A stretch of DNA of 64,000 nt from Zobellia roscoffensis (GCF_015330165.1 NZ_JADDXT010000002.1:3065646-3129645), one strand, 5' to 3'; shown: positions 45,060 to 54,447, counted from the first letter of the stretch. Numbers and translations are program-made. The notes: generated from the sequence alone by a model not told the origin.

Positions 45060-46070
45060 ATGACCAATCAAAAAATGACTCTAGGGGAGTTTATTTTTGA
45101 CAATCAATCGGCTTTTCCTTATTCTACCGGTGAATTATCAAAACTAATTAATGCCATACGTTTGGCTGCTAAAATCACGAATCACGAAGTGAACAAGGCG
45201 GGGTTGGTAGATATTCTTGGTGACGCGGGAAATACGAATGTACAAGGGGAAAATCAACAGAAACTAGATGTTTACGCTAACGTAAAATTTATACAAACTC
45301 TTATTCAAAGAGGTATTGTATGTGGTATAGCATCGGAAGAAGAAGAAGATTTTATAGCCGTAAATAGTCATGACGGAAAAAATAGTAATCAATATGTCAT
45401 TCTTATTGACCCTCTGGACGGCTCTTCAAATATTGACGTCAATGCATCGGTAGGAACTATATTTTCTATATATAGAAGAACCTCGCCTATAGGCAAACCA
45501 GTAGAATTGAAGGATTTTTTACAGCCAGGAAACAAGCAAGTTGCTGCCGGATATGTTATGTACGGTACGTCTACAATTTTGGTGTATAGTACAGGGCGTG
45601 GTGTTAACGGCTTTACCTTAAACCCGGCATTAGGAACTTTTTATCTCTCCCACCCAAATCTGCAGTTTCCAGAAAATGGAAGAATCTATTCCGTTAATGA
45701 AGGTAATTATGTACATTTTGCTCAGGGGGTTAAGGACTATATAAAGTATTGCCAACGAGAAGAAGAAAACAGACCTTACTCTTCACGGTATATAGGTTCA
45801 TTGGTTTCTGATTTTCATAGAAATTTGATAAAAGGAGGTATTTATATGTACCCTAGGATCGGCCCAAGACAAAATGGCAAGTTACGGTTGACTTATGAAT
45901 GTAACCCGATAGCGTTTCTGACTGAACAGGCGAATGGTGTTGCAACTACGGGATATGAACGAATTTTAGATGTTAAGCCAACTGCATTGCATCAACGTGA
46001 AGCCCTATTTTGTGGGAGTAAAAATATGGTTGAAGATTTAATTCATTTTGTACGTAGGGACACATTGTAA
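45060..46070 (+). CDS. fbp: Fructose-1,6-bisphosphatase, class I
   Basis: A 336-residue cytoplasmic enzyme of normal length. The metal site motif DPLDGSSNID is at 117-126; SEEEEDF (92-98) and the C-terminal GGIYMYPRIGPRQNGKLRLTYECNP carry further catalytic and sugar-phosphate residues. It hydrolyses fructose 1,6-bisphosphate to fructose 6-phosphate, the committed step of gluconeogenesis. The gene follows a sulfatase and rhaM on the same strand with a 62-bp gap. In this place it probably handles carbon from dihydroxyacetone phosphate made by RhaEW; whether the genome has another copy cannot be seen here. Confidence 0.96.
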   Translation: MTNQKMTLGEFIFDNQSAFPYSTGELSKLINAIRLAAKITNHEVNKAGLVDILGDAGNTNVQGENQQKLDVYANVKFIQTLIQRGIVCGIASEEEEDFIAVNSHDGKNSNQYVILIDPLDGSSNIDVNASVGTIFSIYRRTSPIGKPVELKDFLQPGNKQVAAGYVMYGTSTILVYSTGRGVNGFTLNPALGTFYLSHPNLQFPENGRIYSVNEGNYVHFAQGVKDYIKYCQREEENRPYSSRYIGSLVSDFHRNLIKGGIYMYPRIGPRQNGKLRLTYECNPIAFLTEQANGVATTGYERILDVKPTALHQREALFCGSKNMVEDLIHFVRRDTL

Positions 46071-46402
46071 TTTTTGATTGCTCTTGGAAGAGTAGCCTCT
46101 AATTCCGAAGATAAATATGTATCGCGTGAATTAACATATAAATACTGTATCCTATAAAAAATTAAGTATACGTAATTGATTATTACATGTTAAGGCTTCT
46201 TTGTTGAATTTTGAAAAAACAATAACCCTAGTGATTTCCGGATTAATGTTATTTAAAATCATTTCATTAGATTTGTTTTATAGAAAGCTTAGGAAGCTCT
46301 CGTTGATGTCTTAATTGGTGTCCTTTTTTTAAATTGACATATAAAATACTGGTTTAAAAGGGTTTGTGTTCAGGTTTTTAAGCCTGCCACCCCGACAAAG
46401 TA
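46071..46402. other. Intergenic stretch after fbp, with a tRNA-3'-end-like relic
   Basis: No ORF of note. Near its end (46362-46398) the sequence GTTCAGGTTTTTAAGCCTGC followed by CACCCCGAC resembles the T-arm and acceptor 3' strand of a tRNA, but no matching 5' half is present. A similar fragment precedes the second copy of the terminator at 60503. Confidence 0.3.
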
Positions 46403-46437
46403 AAACCTCGTAAATCATATGATTTACGAGGTTTTTT
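46403..46437 (+). terminator. Perfect 32-nt palindrome with T6 tract (terminator, copy 1)
   Basis: AAACCTCGTAAATCAT and its exact reverse complement abut at 46418/46419, and six T residues follow on the + strand. It would end transcripts from fbp, though 330 bp downstream. A related palindrome lies at 60503. Confidence 0.7.
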
Positions 46438-46750
46438 GTTTTTTAAAACACTATGAAAATGTCTCAAAATGAGTACGGATTTCATATCTTACGTGTCCTA
46501 TTTCTATGTTAAGTTTCAGTGAGGTCTACGAATAAAAAGTTTTAATATTTAGGTTCTTGTGGAACTGGGTTTGAACTTAATAGGGGACTTTCCTGCAGTT
46601 AAGGTAAAAGCCTCATTTTTTTAACTTTTGGGAAGATTCAGACATATGTTATAACGTTTTTCAAAGGAATTCGCTTAAGCTTTAAACTAGTTGACTAATT
46701 ATTGTAAGGCAACAAACAAATTTTACGGGTAACCTAGATATAGGCTAGGT
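46438..46750. other. Intergenic stretch with no recognised feature
   Basis: I see no gene here. A short inverted repeat AACCTA/TAGGTT (46733-46753) overlaps the stop of the membrane-protein gene at 46751 but lacks a T tract. Confidence 0.3.
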
Positions 46751-47392
46751 TTAAATATCTACTGATTGACTTTTTTTTTTAATAAAAGGTACCTCCTCTG
46801 TACTTTTCCTAAAAAAGCGAACTATAATATCGGTGTTCAATATCCCGAACCACAGCAGAAAGAATATTCCACTTACTCCTGTGGTTACATCAGTAAATTC
46901 GAATGGTTCGTTCATCAAACGGTTAACGCCAATATAGTACCCTCCTAGTAAACCTATTTGAAGGTAGATGCACAATAGACAATCCGTCAATTTATTTAGG
47001 TTTCGGCGTATAAGCCACAAATAGACTGCTACCACACTCAAAATATAGAAATGTAATGGTCCTACTAAAGGGAGAAACCAGGGTGTGGTTTCATAGTCCA
47101 TTTCTTCTATAATTAAGGTTTTGAATGCTACTGCCGTAACATTAGTGGCCATAAAGCAAAGAACGTAATAAAGGCCAAGAAATGTCAGTCTGTATTTTTT
47201 TGGGAATCCCCTATCAAATGTTCCATTCGACTTTAATTTATGTCTAAGTTCGATAAAAAGATAAATGGATAAGACCGTCATTAATGGCATAAAAACATAG
47301 GCTTCAAAAAAACCAGTAGCCCTTATAATTCTTAGAAAAGGACCCAATAGTTCCCCTAGTTCGTTCGCATAGGTGATATCATTGTTTTGCAT
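46751..47392 (-). CDS. Uncharacterised multi-pass membrane protein
   Basis: A 213-residue protein with about six hydrophobic helices (for example YVFMPLMTVLSIYLFIEL, LTFLGLYYVLCFMATNVTAV, GPLHFYILSVVAVYLWLI and GVSGIFFLLWFGILNTDIIV). I do not recognise the family; no catalytic motif is visible. It lies 31 bp downstream of a DoxX-like gene on the same strand and is probably co-transcribed with it. Not connected to glycan use by anything in the sequence. Confidence 0.6.
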   Translation of the reverse strand: MQNNDITYANELGELLGPFLRIIRATGFFEAYVFMPLMTVLSIYLFIELRHKLKSNGTFDRGFPKKYRLTFLGLYYVLCFMATNVTAVAFKTLIIEEMDYETTPWFLPLVGPLHFYILSVVAVYLWLIRRNLNKLTDCLLCIYLQIGLLGGYYIGVNRLMNEPFEFTDVTTGVSGIFFLLWFGILNTDIIVRFFRKSTEEVPFIKKKSQSVDI

Positions 47393-47423
47393 GCTCAGCT
47401 TGTTTTGATTATGCTCGTTTATT

Positions 47424-47795
47424 TTATTCTACAAGTGCATAAGTTCTATGGTAGAATACATAGGAAGCCACCAAGATGGCAAGCATTACCAATGGAAAAA
47501 ATAGATGGGGACAAACGCCCTCGACAGCCCACATGCTTATAAAGGCAGAGATAAAATCAATCCCGAACCCGGCATATGTCCATTCTTTCACCTTAGGTGG
47601 AATCCGGGGTATAATCAAGACCAAGGCCCCGATAATTTTAAATGCGTTGAGCATCGTACCGAAGTATTCTGGATAGCCTAAGGCAGTTATACTCTGTTTA
47701 GCTATATCCATATTGGCGGTAAGTGCTGTTACAACTCCGAACAACAAAAAAATAATTCCTGTAGTTATCCAAAAAGTAATAATATCATTCTTCAT
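47424..47795 (-). CDS. DoxX-like family membrane protein
   Basis: A 123-residue inner-membrane protein with four hydrophobic helices. FWITTGIIFLLFGVVTALTA, the segment LGYPEYFGTMLNAFKIIGALVLIIP and YAGFGIDFISAFISMWAVEG match the DoxX-like pattern of small four-helix proteins. The role of the family is unclear. Likely in one unit with the membrane protein at 46751. Confidence 0.75.
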   Translation of the reverse strand: MKNDIITFWITTGIIFLLFGVVTALTANMDIAKQSITALGYPEYFGTMLNAFKIIGALVLIIPRIPPKVKEWTYAGFGIDFISAFISMWAVEGVCPHLFFPLVMLAILVASYVFYHRTYALVE

Positions 47796-47875
47796 TCTTC
47801 ATTTTTTATTTCTTTCTTTCAGTCAATTTATAATAGACCTGCAGGCAGATCGTTTATTGCTTCTAAAACGGTACT

Positions 47876-48016
47876 TTAATAGCCTCCGAGGATTCCATAT
47901 CCACCCGAATCCACAATCGATACGATGTGCTGTTTGTCTTTTTCTTCTGCCCATAGATGTCTTAACGCCTTCACATCAATAGTTGTTTCCTGTAATTTGG
48001 CATCGGTCAATTCCAT
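47876..48016 (-). CDS. Small ORF of 46 codons, unassigned
   Basis: Between the DoxX-like and HD genes, an ATG-initiated ORF (MELTDAKLQETTIDVKALRH onward, ending DSGGYGILGGY) has a plausible composition. It could be a small gene or the relic of a larger one. I do not recognise it. Confidence 0.3.
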   Translation of the reverse strand: MELTDAKLQETTIDVKALRHLWAEEKDKQHIVSIVDSGGYGILGGY

Positions 48017-48038
48017 AGTTCTTAATAGAGCGAATTTT

Positions 48039-48743
48039 TTAAATAGCTATCCTACATCCACTTTCTAGAACAAAAACTTCTCTTGTTCCCATTGAAGATA
48101 GGTGGGAGGGAATAGGACTAAGCGATCCCTTTTCATTACCAGAGATAGACTTTAGTATGGTTTCGTTTTCGTAGATTAAGTTGTTCCTGGATTGTTCTAA
48201 GAACTTTTCTCCATAGGCTGTTCGGAACAAAAAAATTTTCAAGAAGTCTAAATGGGTTTTATACCATTGCGCATCGTTGAACTGTAATTCACAGGTCAAG
48301 TTAAGCTCATCGCGGAGCAACCAATTTTGTGTCCAGTAATTGTCCTGGGAAATGTGGAACATATCCGCATCTTTGATAACCGCTTCCAAATGATTTTTAG
48401 GACTTGAATCTTTTCTAGTAGCCAAAATACAGCCCCTGACCTTATGTATAGTATTGGGCGAAAACTTGTTTGTTCTTAAGTAATTCTCAGCTATGAGCAC
48501 CGCTATAGGTTCATTGTCCATCGGTCTGCTCAGATACCCTGTGCAGTGAAACCATGCTGCCAATTGTAACACCTGTTTATCGTTGTTATCCAACTCCAAA
48601 AAATCTGAAATAATTCCCACTGCCAGAACGATATTTTTAGTATGCTCCAAATTGTGGAAACAATATTTTTTCGAAAGATGGTAGGTAAAAAGATTGCTGA
48701 CGTATTCCTGTACCTTCTTTAAGAGTGGTGCTGCTGCATTCAT
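48039..48743 (-). CDS. HD-domain-like protein with Asp of the HD motif replaced by Cys
   Basis: A 234-residue soluble protein. The pattern CFHNLEHTKNIVLAVG, then QLAAWFHCTGYL and KDADMFHIS matches bacterial HD-domain proteins that read YHNxxHT, AAWFHDTGY and xxDADLxHL. At the signature HD pair the residue after His is Cys (TGC, read directly), while the upstream His and downstream Asp ligands remain. In related Bacteroidota proteins this domain is followed by a membrane region and can act as a Pycsar-type effector; no membrane region is present here. Metal-dependent phosphohydrolase activity is therefore doubtful. It follows the response regulator gene by 150 bp. Confidence 0.65.
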   Translation of the reverse strand: MNAAAPLLKKVQEYVSNLFTYHLSKKYCFHNLEHTKNIVLAVGIISDFLELDNNDKQVLQLAAWFHCTGYLSRPMDNEPIAVLIAENYLRTNKFSPNTIHKVRGCILATRKDSSPKNHLEAVIKDADMFHISQDNYWTQNWLLRDELNLTCELQFNDAQWYKTHLDFLKIFLFRTAYGEKFLEQSRNNLIYENETILKSISGNEKGSLSPIPSHLSSMGTREVFVLESGCRIAI

Positions 48744-48893
48744 AATCGTAAAGTATTTTATTAAACTTGGTCAAACCTAGTGAGCATGTGTTTCAAATAC
48801 TTGTAAAAAAAGATGAGTCTGGAATTTTTACGATGAATCAAGGTTTTTAAGAATGTCAGATTCCCTTAAATTAAAACCCAACTCCTAAGAGAT

Positions 48894-49637
48894 TTATAGA
48901 GATAGCCATTTTTTAAACTTGCCGATTTTTTCGATAGAAACGAATACATTGAATTCTACGGGCGCAGGATCTAGATCGATCTGAATTTTAGACTTAGAGG
49001 CATAATACATTCTCGTAATGGAATCGATACCCGTCAAGTACTTTCGATTGATACGGAAAAAGTAGTTTGGGTCAAGTTGGTTTTCAAGTGTATTCAGCGT
49101 ATCGTCCAAAGGAATGTATTTTCCATTTTTGAGTTTTGCAAACGTCATCTTATCCTCCGAGTAGAAATAAGCGATGTCCGATACATTGATGCTTTGTAAA
49201 GCATTGCTCATTTTTACCAAAAATCGTTTTTTATAATGGTGTTCCCCAGAAAAAATAGCCTTGTAGTCAGGAACCTGCGAAGCACCATATTTTTTGAACT
49301 TTTTAATCGCTTGCTGAAGTGATTCCATTGACACCGGTTTCAACAAATAGTCTATACTATTTTGTTGGAAGGCCTTTAAGGCATATTCGGAGTAGGCGGT
49401 GGTAAAAATAATAGGTATATGAACATCTAGCTGACTGAATATTTCAAACGAATTGCTATCGGAAAGATGGATGTCTAAAAAAATAAGATCAGGAGTATTG
49501 GAAGATAAATAAGCAATGGCCTGTTTGACGGATTGTATTATTTTTTGAATTACGATTGAACCATCGACTTCCTGAATCATGTTCTGGAGCCGGATGGCTG
49601 CGATTTCCTCGTCTTCTATGATGATTGCCTTTATCAT
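48894..49637 (-). CDS. LytTR-family response regulator
   Basis: A 247-residue protein: receiver domain (1-120) with acidic pocket IIIEDEEIAA and phosphoacceptor Asp55 in LIFLDIHLSD, then a LytTR DNA-binding domain (about 145-245, with YFYSEDKMTFAKLKNGKYIP and YFFRINRKYLTGIDSI). Its start overlaps the stop of the histidine kinase by one base, so the two are translated together. It probably controls the TonB-receptor operon to which it belongs. Confidence 0.95.
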   Translation of the reverse strand: MIKAIIIEDEEIAAIRLQNMIQEVDGSIVIQKIIQSVKQAIAYLSSNTPDLIFLDIHLSDSNSFEIFSQLDVHIPIIFTTAYSEYALKAFQQNSIDYLLKPVSMESLQQAIKKFKKYGASQVPDYKAIFSGEHHYKKRFLVKMSNALQSINVSDIAYFYSEDKMTFAKLKNGKYIPLDDTLNTLENQLDPNYFFRINRKYLTGIDSITRMYYASKSKIQIDLDPAPVEFNVFVSIEKIGKFKKWLSL

Positions 49638-50704
49638 TAGGTCGCTTCTATTAAGGGGACAATGGCTGTGTACTTACCGTTCCGAACTTCGAATTTAGGT
49701 TTTTCAGTATGGATTATGTCATATTGATTTATTAAATTATAGAGTCCTTTTCCAGTTGAATCCCCATATTGGTTGGAATCGTTTCTGGGCTGGTAATTAT
49801 TGGAAACAATTACATAGTTGTCCTTTGTATAAACAGAAACCTCTAAGGGGCGTTCCTTTTCCACGATATTATGTTTTATGGCGTTCTCTACTAATAGCTC
49901 TAGCGTCATAGGGGGTACCATTTTTTTTAGGTCGGATGCGGCAACGTTATAATCTATGACCAAACTTTTACCAAAACGAATTTGTTGTAAGGCAATATAA
50001 GAGCGTATCAGTTCAAGTTCTTTTGAGAGTGGCACTACAAGTTCATCTGATTGATCAAGGGTATAGCGGTATACTTTGGATAACTCGCTCAAAAAGTAAT
50101 CGGCTTTTTTAGGGTTCATAGAAATGAGCCCACTTAGACTATTGAAACTATTGAACAAAAAATGTGGGTTCAACTGGTTCTTGAGATTAAGAAATTTAGC
50201 GATTAATTTTTCGTTTTCAATATCCTTTATGCGTATCTGAACTTGCTGATTTTCTTTTTGCAATTCAGAAAACGATTCTAATGCGTGCACAAACAGACCT
50301 ACAAAAAATATCCCGATGAATATACCCAAAAACAGAAAATCAAAGAAAACCCCACTATCAAATTCGGGAAGTATCACTATAGATAAATATCTTGTAAAGA
50401 AGGTAAGGACAAGGGCCATGGTTGTAATAGCCACGCCCCAAAACAATCTTTGGTATAAAACCCCTTTACCTTGGATACTTTTATAGAACCTTGAATTCAA
50501 AGTCCATTTCCTTAAAAAATATAGCAGGTAGGTTACCCCTATCACGGAGGGTAATGTTAGCGTCGCAAAGAATAACTCTTGTTCGAGTATACTGTTTTCA
50601 TTGTTTATTTCACCAAGGAAATCCAATACGGTAACCAAAAAAGCTATCAGTAGATACAATAAGAACCTATTTCTTTTCAAATCGGATTTGTTTTTATTGT
50701 TCAT
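49637..50704 (-). CDS. LytS/YehU-type sensor histidine kinase
   Basis: A 355-residue membrane protein. Four helices lie within about 12-142. The His_kinase domain follows, with the phosphoacceptor His181 in NQLNPHFLFNSFNSLSGL, and the ATPase lobe has LLVENAIKHNI and GKGLYNLINQYD. There is no periplasmic sensor of size, so the signal may come through the membrane or from the receptor. Its start overlaps the end of the DUF4249 gene by 11 bp and it overlaps the response regulator by one base. Confidence 0.94.
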   Translation of the reverse strand: MNNKNKSDLKRNRFLLYLLIAFLVTVLDFLGEINNENSILEQELFFATLTLPSVIGVTYLLYFLRKWTLNSRFYKSIQGKGVLYQRLFWGVAITTMALVLTFFTRYLSIVILPEFDSGVFFDFLFLGIFIGIFFVGLFVHALESFSELQKENQQVQIRIKDIENEKLIAKFLNLKNQLNPHFLFNSFNSLSGLISMNPKKADYFLSELSKVYRYTLDQSDELVVPLSKELELIRSYIALQQIRFGKSLVIDYNVAASDLKKMVPPMTLELLVENAIKHNIVEKERPLEVSVYTKDNYVIVSNNYQPRNDSNQYGDSTGKGLYNLINQYDIIHTEKPKFEVRNGKYTAIVPLIEAT

Positions 50705-51575
50705 CTATTACCGTCAACGTATCCTCGGTCACATCAACGGTGTAAAAATATCCAACAGAACGGTTACTTGGTGTGGTCAGGTTGATGACATTACTTCGTA
50801 TAGTAGCGGGTGGTGGGTTGCCCCCGAAAGAGATACTCGTGTTTCCTGTTTGTGTGAACAGTTCATAAAGATAATTAAAATATCCTTCTGAAATGGCCAG
50901 TTGTTGCCCTGTGACGACGTCCCCAATTGCTAGGGCAATTTCCCCGTTGATTTCAATTCCGATACGTTTTTGTCCATCAAAAAAATCATCGGAGGTAATC
51001 AATACCTGACTATTACCAGGGTCGGGTATGATGACGAATTCTCCATTACGGAACAATCGGGTGTAATAAAAATTTTCGATACCTACAGGATCTGTAGTGT
51101 CAAACTTCAAGATGTACCCTTCAGGGGAAAAAATGGTCTCTTCCTGAAAATCCGTAAAAAAGCGTTCAAATTGTGGTGTCTCGTTCAACATATCCGACCC
51201 TTCATAGGTTTCCCCGTTCCATTGAATGTTTACTGTATACCTATTTCCAAGTTCTGGTACTAGCTCATCGTTAGAATAGAGACCGTCACCAGTATGTTCA
51301 AATGTCCAAGTGGTTGTACCATCCGTAACTGAGACCACGGCGTTAGAGACTATCGGGTTAGGATCTTTGGACAGAAAGTCATTTGTTGTGGTCAACCGAA
51401 ACTGCTGTGTTGTCAATGGACTCGTAGTGTTACGCTCCAGACCTCCATCGATGACTAATTTGGGAGTGGACTCGACCAAGTCGATATCATTGGTAACATC
51501 GGTCTCACAGGAAAGGACAAGGATGCCAATACAAAGACAGGCAATATGTAGTACTGTTTTTACTATTGTTTTCAT
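50694..51575 (-). CDS. DUF4249 lipoprotein
   Basis: A 293-residue lipoprotein (signal MKTIVKTVLHIACLCIGILV, then LSC, Cys23). The beta-rich sequence with PKLVIDGGLERNTTSP, FRLTTTNDFLSKDPNPIVSNA and a C-terminal VDVTEDTLTVIDEQ is typical of DUF4249 proteins. These are usually encoded next to a TonB-dependent receptor and presumably act with it at the outer membrane; the ligand is unknown. It lies 15 bp after the receptor gene and overlaps the kinase gene. Confidence 0.88.
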   Translation of the reverse strand: MKTIVKTVLHIACLCIGILVLSCETDVTNDIDLVESTPKLVIDGGLERNTTSPLTTQQFRLTTTNDFLSKDPNPIVSNAVVSVTDGTTTWTFEHTGDGLYSNDELVPELGNRYTVNIQWNGETYEGSDMLNETPQFERFFTDFQEETIFSPEGYILKFDTTDPVGIENFYYTRLFRNGEFVIIPDPGNSQVLITSDDFFDGQKRIGIEINGEIALAIGDVVTGQQLAISEGYFNYLYELFTQTGNTSISFGGNPPPATIRSNVINLTTPSNRSVGYFYTVDVTEDTLTVIDEQ

Positions 51576-51590
51576 ATTCTTTTTTTTTTG

Positions 51591-53969
51591 TTAAAATTTG
51601 AATTGGTAGGTAACCGAAGGAACAATTCCTAAAAAAGAAAACTTACTGGCTTCGGTTTGTCCAGTTGGGATGTCAATATTGTTAATCTCGTCTACACGTT
51701 CCCGAAAGAATATAGTAGCGGCATTCTGTCTATTATACACGTTGGCCAGACTGAATATCCATGTACCGTTTCTTCCTTCTTTGGGATTTAGGGTAGCCGA
51801 TAGATCTAGTCTATGGAACGCTGGAAGTCGATTTCCATTTCTGCCTTCATAGTCTGCTACAATTAGGCCGTTCTGTTCAAATTTTCCAGTAGGGTAAGTC
51901 ACGGGCTTGCCCGAACCATAAACAAAATTTGCCCCGAAATCCCAACGGTCATTTAACTTATAGAGACCTACTAGGCTCACTTCATGAAGTTGATCGTTAT
52001 TGGCTGGATAGAATTTATTATTATTTATACCCTGTATTTTACGTTCCGTACGTGCTAGGGTGTAACTGAGCCATCCTGTTAATTTACCCGAGTTTTTGTT
52101 TAATTGGAATTCCATACCGTAAGCGCGCCCATCACCTTGTACCACTTGAGTCTCTATTTGTTCTTGGAATAATAAGTCCGCTCCGTCTACAAAATCGGTC
52201 ACATCACTAAGGTCTTTATAATAGGCCTCTACACTAAAATCATAATTGTTGTCCTTCAGAGTCCTAAAATAGCCTAGGGCGAACTGATCAGAGTATTGGG
52301 GTTTTAGATAAGGACCACTTGGCGCCCAAATATCAAGAGGGGTGGCCGATGTGGAATTCGACATCAGATGAAGATACTGGTAGTTTCTATTGTAGCTCGC
52401 TTTTAATGACGTGTTCTCATTCCAAAGGAAACGCGCAGAAGCCCTTGGCTCAAAATTATTAAAGCTTTCGATAATGTCGCCCTTCGCATAGTTTGTTTCG
52501 CTGGCCACGGCGTTTTCATAAAAAAGGTCTAAAGTGGTATTAAAGGTTAGGGGAGCCCCGTTTAGGTATGTCGGTACCGTTTCATTTCCAAGCCTTTGAA
52601 AATAAGACCATCTAAGGCCATATTGTAGACTCAACTTATCGGAAATTTTCTGCTCGAAATCCACATAGGGTGCGGTTTCTAGAGCGTATTTTTCCTGAAA
52701 TTCCTGTGGAGTTGTGGTAGAATTATTGATTGATGAGATTTCGCCGGGGTTAAAATTATAGTAAGTAAAATCTACACCTGCCTTTAAGGTATTACCAGAA
52801 CTGATGTACCAGTTAAGCCGTGGCTTTAGGTTCCAATTTACGATACTTGATGCCCATCTGAACTCTGAACCGGAGGTCAATACATCAACTTCATAGTTAT
52901 AGTCGCTATAGATCAATGAACTCTGAAAAAACAGTTTGTCATTCAGAACACTGGTATAACGTAGAGTAGCTGAACCATTGCCGTAGGTATTACCGAATAT
53001 GTTCTTTATGGCAAATTGATCTTGTCCAAAGTATCCTGATAGATACAACCGATTGTTCTCGTTCAGGTTATAGTTCACTTTTAGATTCAGATCGTAAAAG
53101 AAGAGTTTTGTATCCTTGAAATCATCTATTAAGGGTGCAAAGACGTCTATATAAGACCGTCTTCCGGCCAAAAGATAACTTCCTTTTCCCTCTTCTTTGT
53201 TGCCCTTTCCTATTGGCCCTTGGATTAGGGCCCTACTTGAAATAAGACCGATCCCTAATTCGCCTTCAAACTCTTTCAGATTTCCCTCGCGTTGTTTGAT
53301 ATCCAATACAGAGGATAAACGGCCTCCAAAGGTTGCGGGAATACCCCCTTTATACAACTTGACATCCTTTACCGCATCGGCATTGAATACTGAAAAGAAA
53401 CCCAAAAGGTGGGAGGCATTAAAGATGGTGGCATCATCGAGAAGCACAAGGTTCTGGTCAGATGAACCGCCACGAACATTGAAACCTGATGAACCTTCAC
53501 TCACGCTGGATACCCCAGGGAGTAATTGTATCGATTTCAGCACGTCTACCTCACCTAGACCCGTTGGTAGTTTTTTTATTGTAGCAGTCTTGAGGGTGGC
53601 TACGCTCATTTCGGTAGACTTGATATCCCGAGTAGTTTTTGAAGTGGTCACAACGACTTCATCTAGAGTATTGGATTCTTCTACCATTTGAAAACTCAAT
53701 TTCTTATCGGCATCAAGAACTACCTCTTGTTGCATGGTTTCAAAACCTAGGTAGCTGACTACTACGTTATGAGTTCCTTCTATTAAACTAATAGAGAAAA
53801 AACCATAGTCATTGGTCGTGGTGCCCTTATCGCCGTCAACGATAATATTTACCCCGAAGAGGGCTTCCCCGTTGGAAGACTCTTTGACGTACCCACTTAT
53901 GGTATGCTCTTGCTGGGCAGAGAGTACAAAAGTGGTCATACTTAAAATACAGAAAACTATTTTTTTCAT
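51591..53969 (-). CDS. TonB-dependent receptor with carboxypeptidase-regulatory-like domain
   Basis: Begun at the ATG at 53969, the protein has 792 residues and a signal peptide (MKKIVFCILSMTTFVLSA). A carboxypeptidase-regulatory-like domain (about 22-105) precedes the plug (DEVVVTTSKTTRDIKSTEM, GFNVRGGSSDQNLVLLDDATIFN) and a 22-strand barrel ending in YQFKF. It is not SusC-like: shorter, without the SusD partner, paired instead with DUF4249. The ligand is unknown. First gene of the operon receptor-DUF4249-kinase-regulator, independent of the PUL. Confidence 0.93.
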   Translation of the reverse strand: MKKIVFCILSMTTFVLSAQQEHTISGYVKESSNGEALFGVNIIVDGDKGTTTNDYGFFSISLIEGTHNVVVSYLGFETMQQEVVLDADKKLSFQMVEESNTLDEVVVTTSKTTRDIKSTEMSVATLKTATIKKLPTGLGEVDVLKSIQLLPGVSSVSEGSSGFNVRGGSSDQNLVLLDDATIFNASHLLGFFSVFNADAVKDVKLYKGGIPATFGGRLSSVLDIKQREGNLKEFEGELGIGLISSRALIQGPIGKGNKEEGKGSYLLAGRRSYIDVFAPLIDDFKDTKLFFYDLNLKVNYNLNENNRLYLSGYFGQDQFAIKNIFGNTYGNGSATLRYTSVLNDKLFFQSSLIYSDYNYEVDVLTSGSEFRWASSIVNWNLKPRLNWYISSGNTLKAGVDFTYYNFNPGEISSINNSTTTPQEFQEKYALETAPYVDFEQKISDKLSLQYGLRWSYFQRLGNETVPTYLNGAPLTFNTTLDLFYENAVASETNYAKGDIIESFNNFEPRASARFLWNENTSLKASYNRNYQYLHLMSNSTSATPLDIWAPSGPYLKPQYSDQFALGYFRTLKDNNYDFSVEAYYKDLSDVTDFVDGADLLFQEQIETQVVQGDGRAYGMEFQLNKNSGKLTGWLSYTLARTERKIQGINNNKFYPANNDQLHEVSLVGLYKLNDRWDFGANFVYGSGKPVTYPTGKFEQNGLIVADYEGRNGNRLPAFHRLDLSATLNPKEGRNGTWIFSLANVYNRQNAATIFFRERVDEINNIDIPTGQTEASKFSFLGIVPSVTYQFKF

Positions 53970-54348
53970 TATTGGATTTTTAGATTTTGAGGTGCTTTTC
54001 TTTAGCAAAATTATGCGGGTACCATCGCGTTGTCAGATGGATTATGATAGGCTTGGAGAATTTTCGATGAACCATGTTGTTTTTTGGATGAATCAGATTC
54101 GGGTATGTCGTTAGGAGCCCAGTTACTATTATATAGTTCCTTTCGTAAGGTTTTGAAATAAATTTAAAAGATTGTTTTATAAAAAAAAGCTTGTCCAAAA
54201 AACCACACTTATTATGAGTCTGTGTAACGTTTTAAATCTGTAGCAATTAGATTTTTCAAATTTAAATTCTTCAATAAAGAGAAGGCAAACACATTAGTAA
54301 ACCTTCTTTAACCTTATTTTTTTTGACTTAATCCATAAAAAAAATGAA
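53970..54348. other. Upstream region of the TonB receptor, no recognised gene
   Basis: About 380 bp, AT-rich, with no convincing ORF. It must hold the promoter of the receptor operon; I found no copy of the shared motif in it. Confidence 0.3.
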
Positions 54349-54447
54349 TGATGAAAAAAATCAGTAAAACTTGCGTAGGTACGTTTATTCACTCTTATGG
54401 TTGTAGCATGTAATAATGAATCTTCTGTAGAGAACCCTTTAGGGTAA
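54349..54447 (+). pseudogene. Frameshifted remnant of a small lipoprotein
   Basis: The start reads MMKKISKTCVGTF; after a one-base frame change near 54382 it continues LFTLMVVACNNESSVENPLG and stops at 54447. Together they form a typical lipoprotein signal with lipobox VVAC. Nothing coding follows on this strand. Likely the 5' relic of a lipoprotein gene. Confidence 0.45.

Noticed and set aside
46320..46398. Possible tRNA gene before the palindromic terminator
   Set aside because: The last 30 bases look like a T-arm and acceptor end, but no complementary 5' acceptor strand, D-arm or anticodon arm can be found at the right distance.
53197..53691. Long open frame (164 codons) on the + strand
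   Set aside because: It lies wholly opposite the TonB-receptor gene, has low-complexity composition typical of antisense frames and no start or domain evidence.
46751..54008. Linking the receptor/two-component region to the polysaccharide locus
   Set aside because: No glycan-active domain, SusD partner or shared-motif promoter is present; it seems a separate block.
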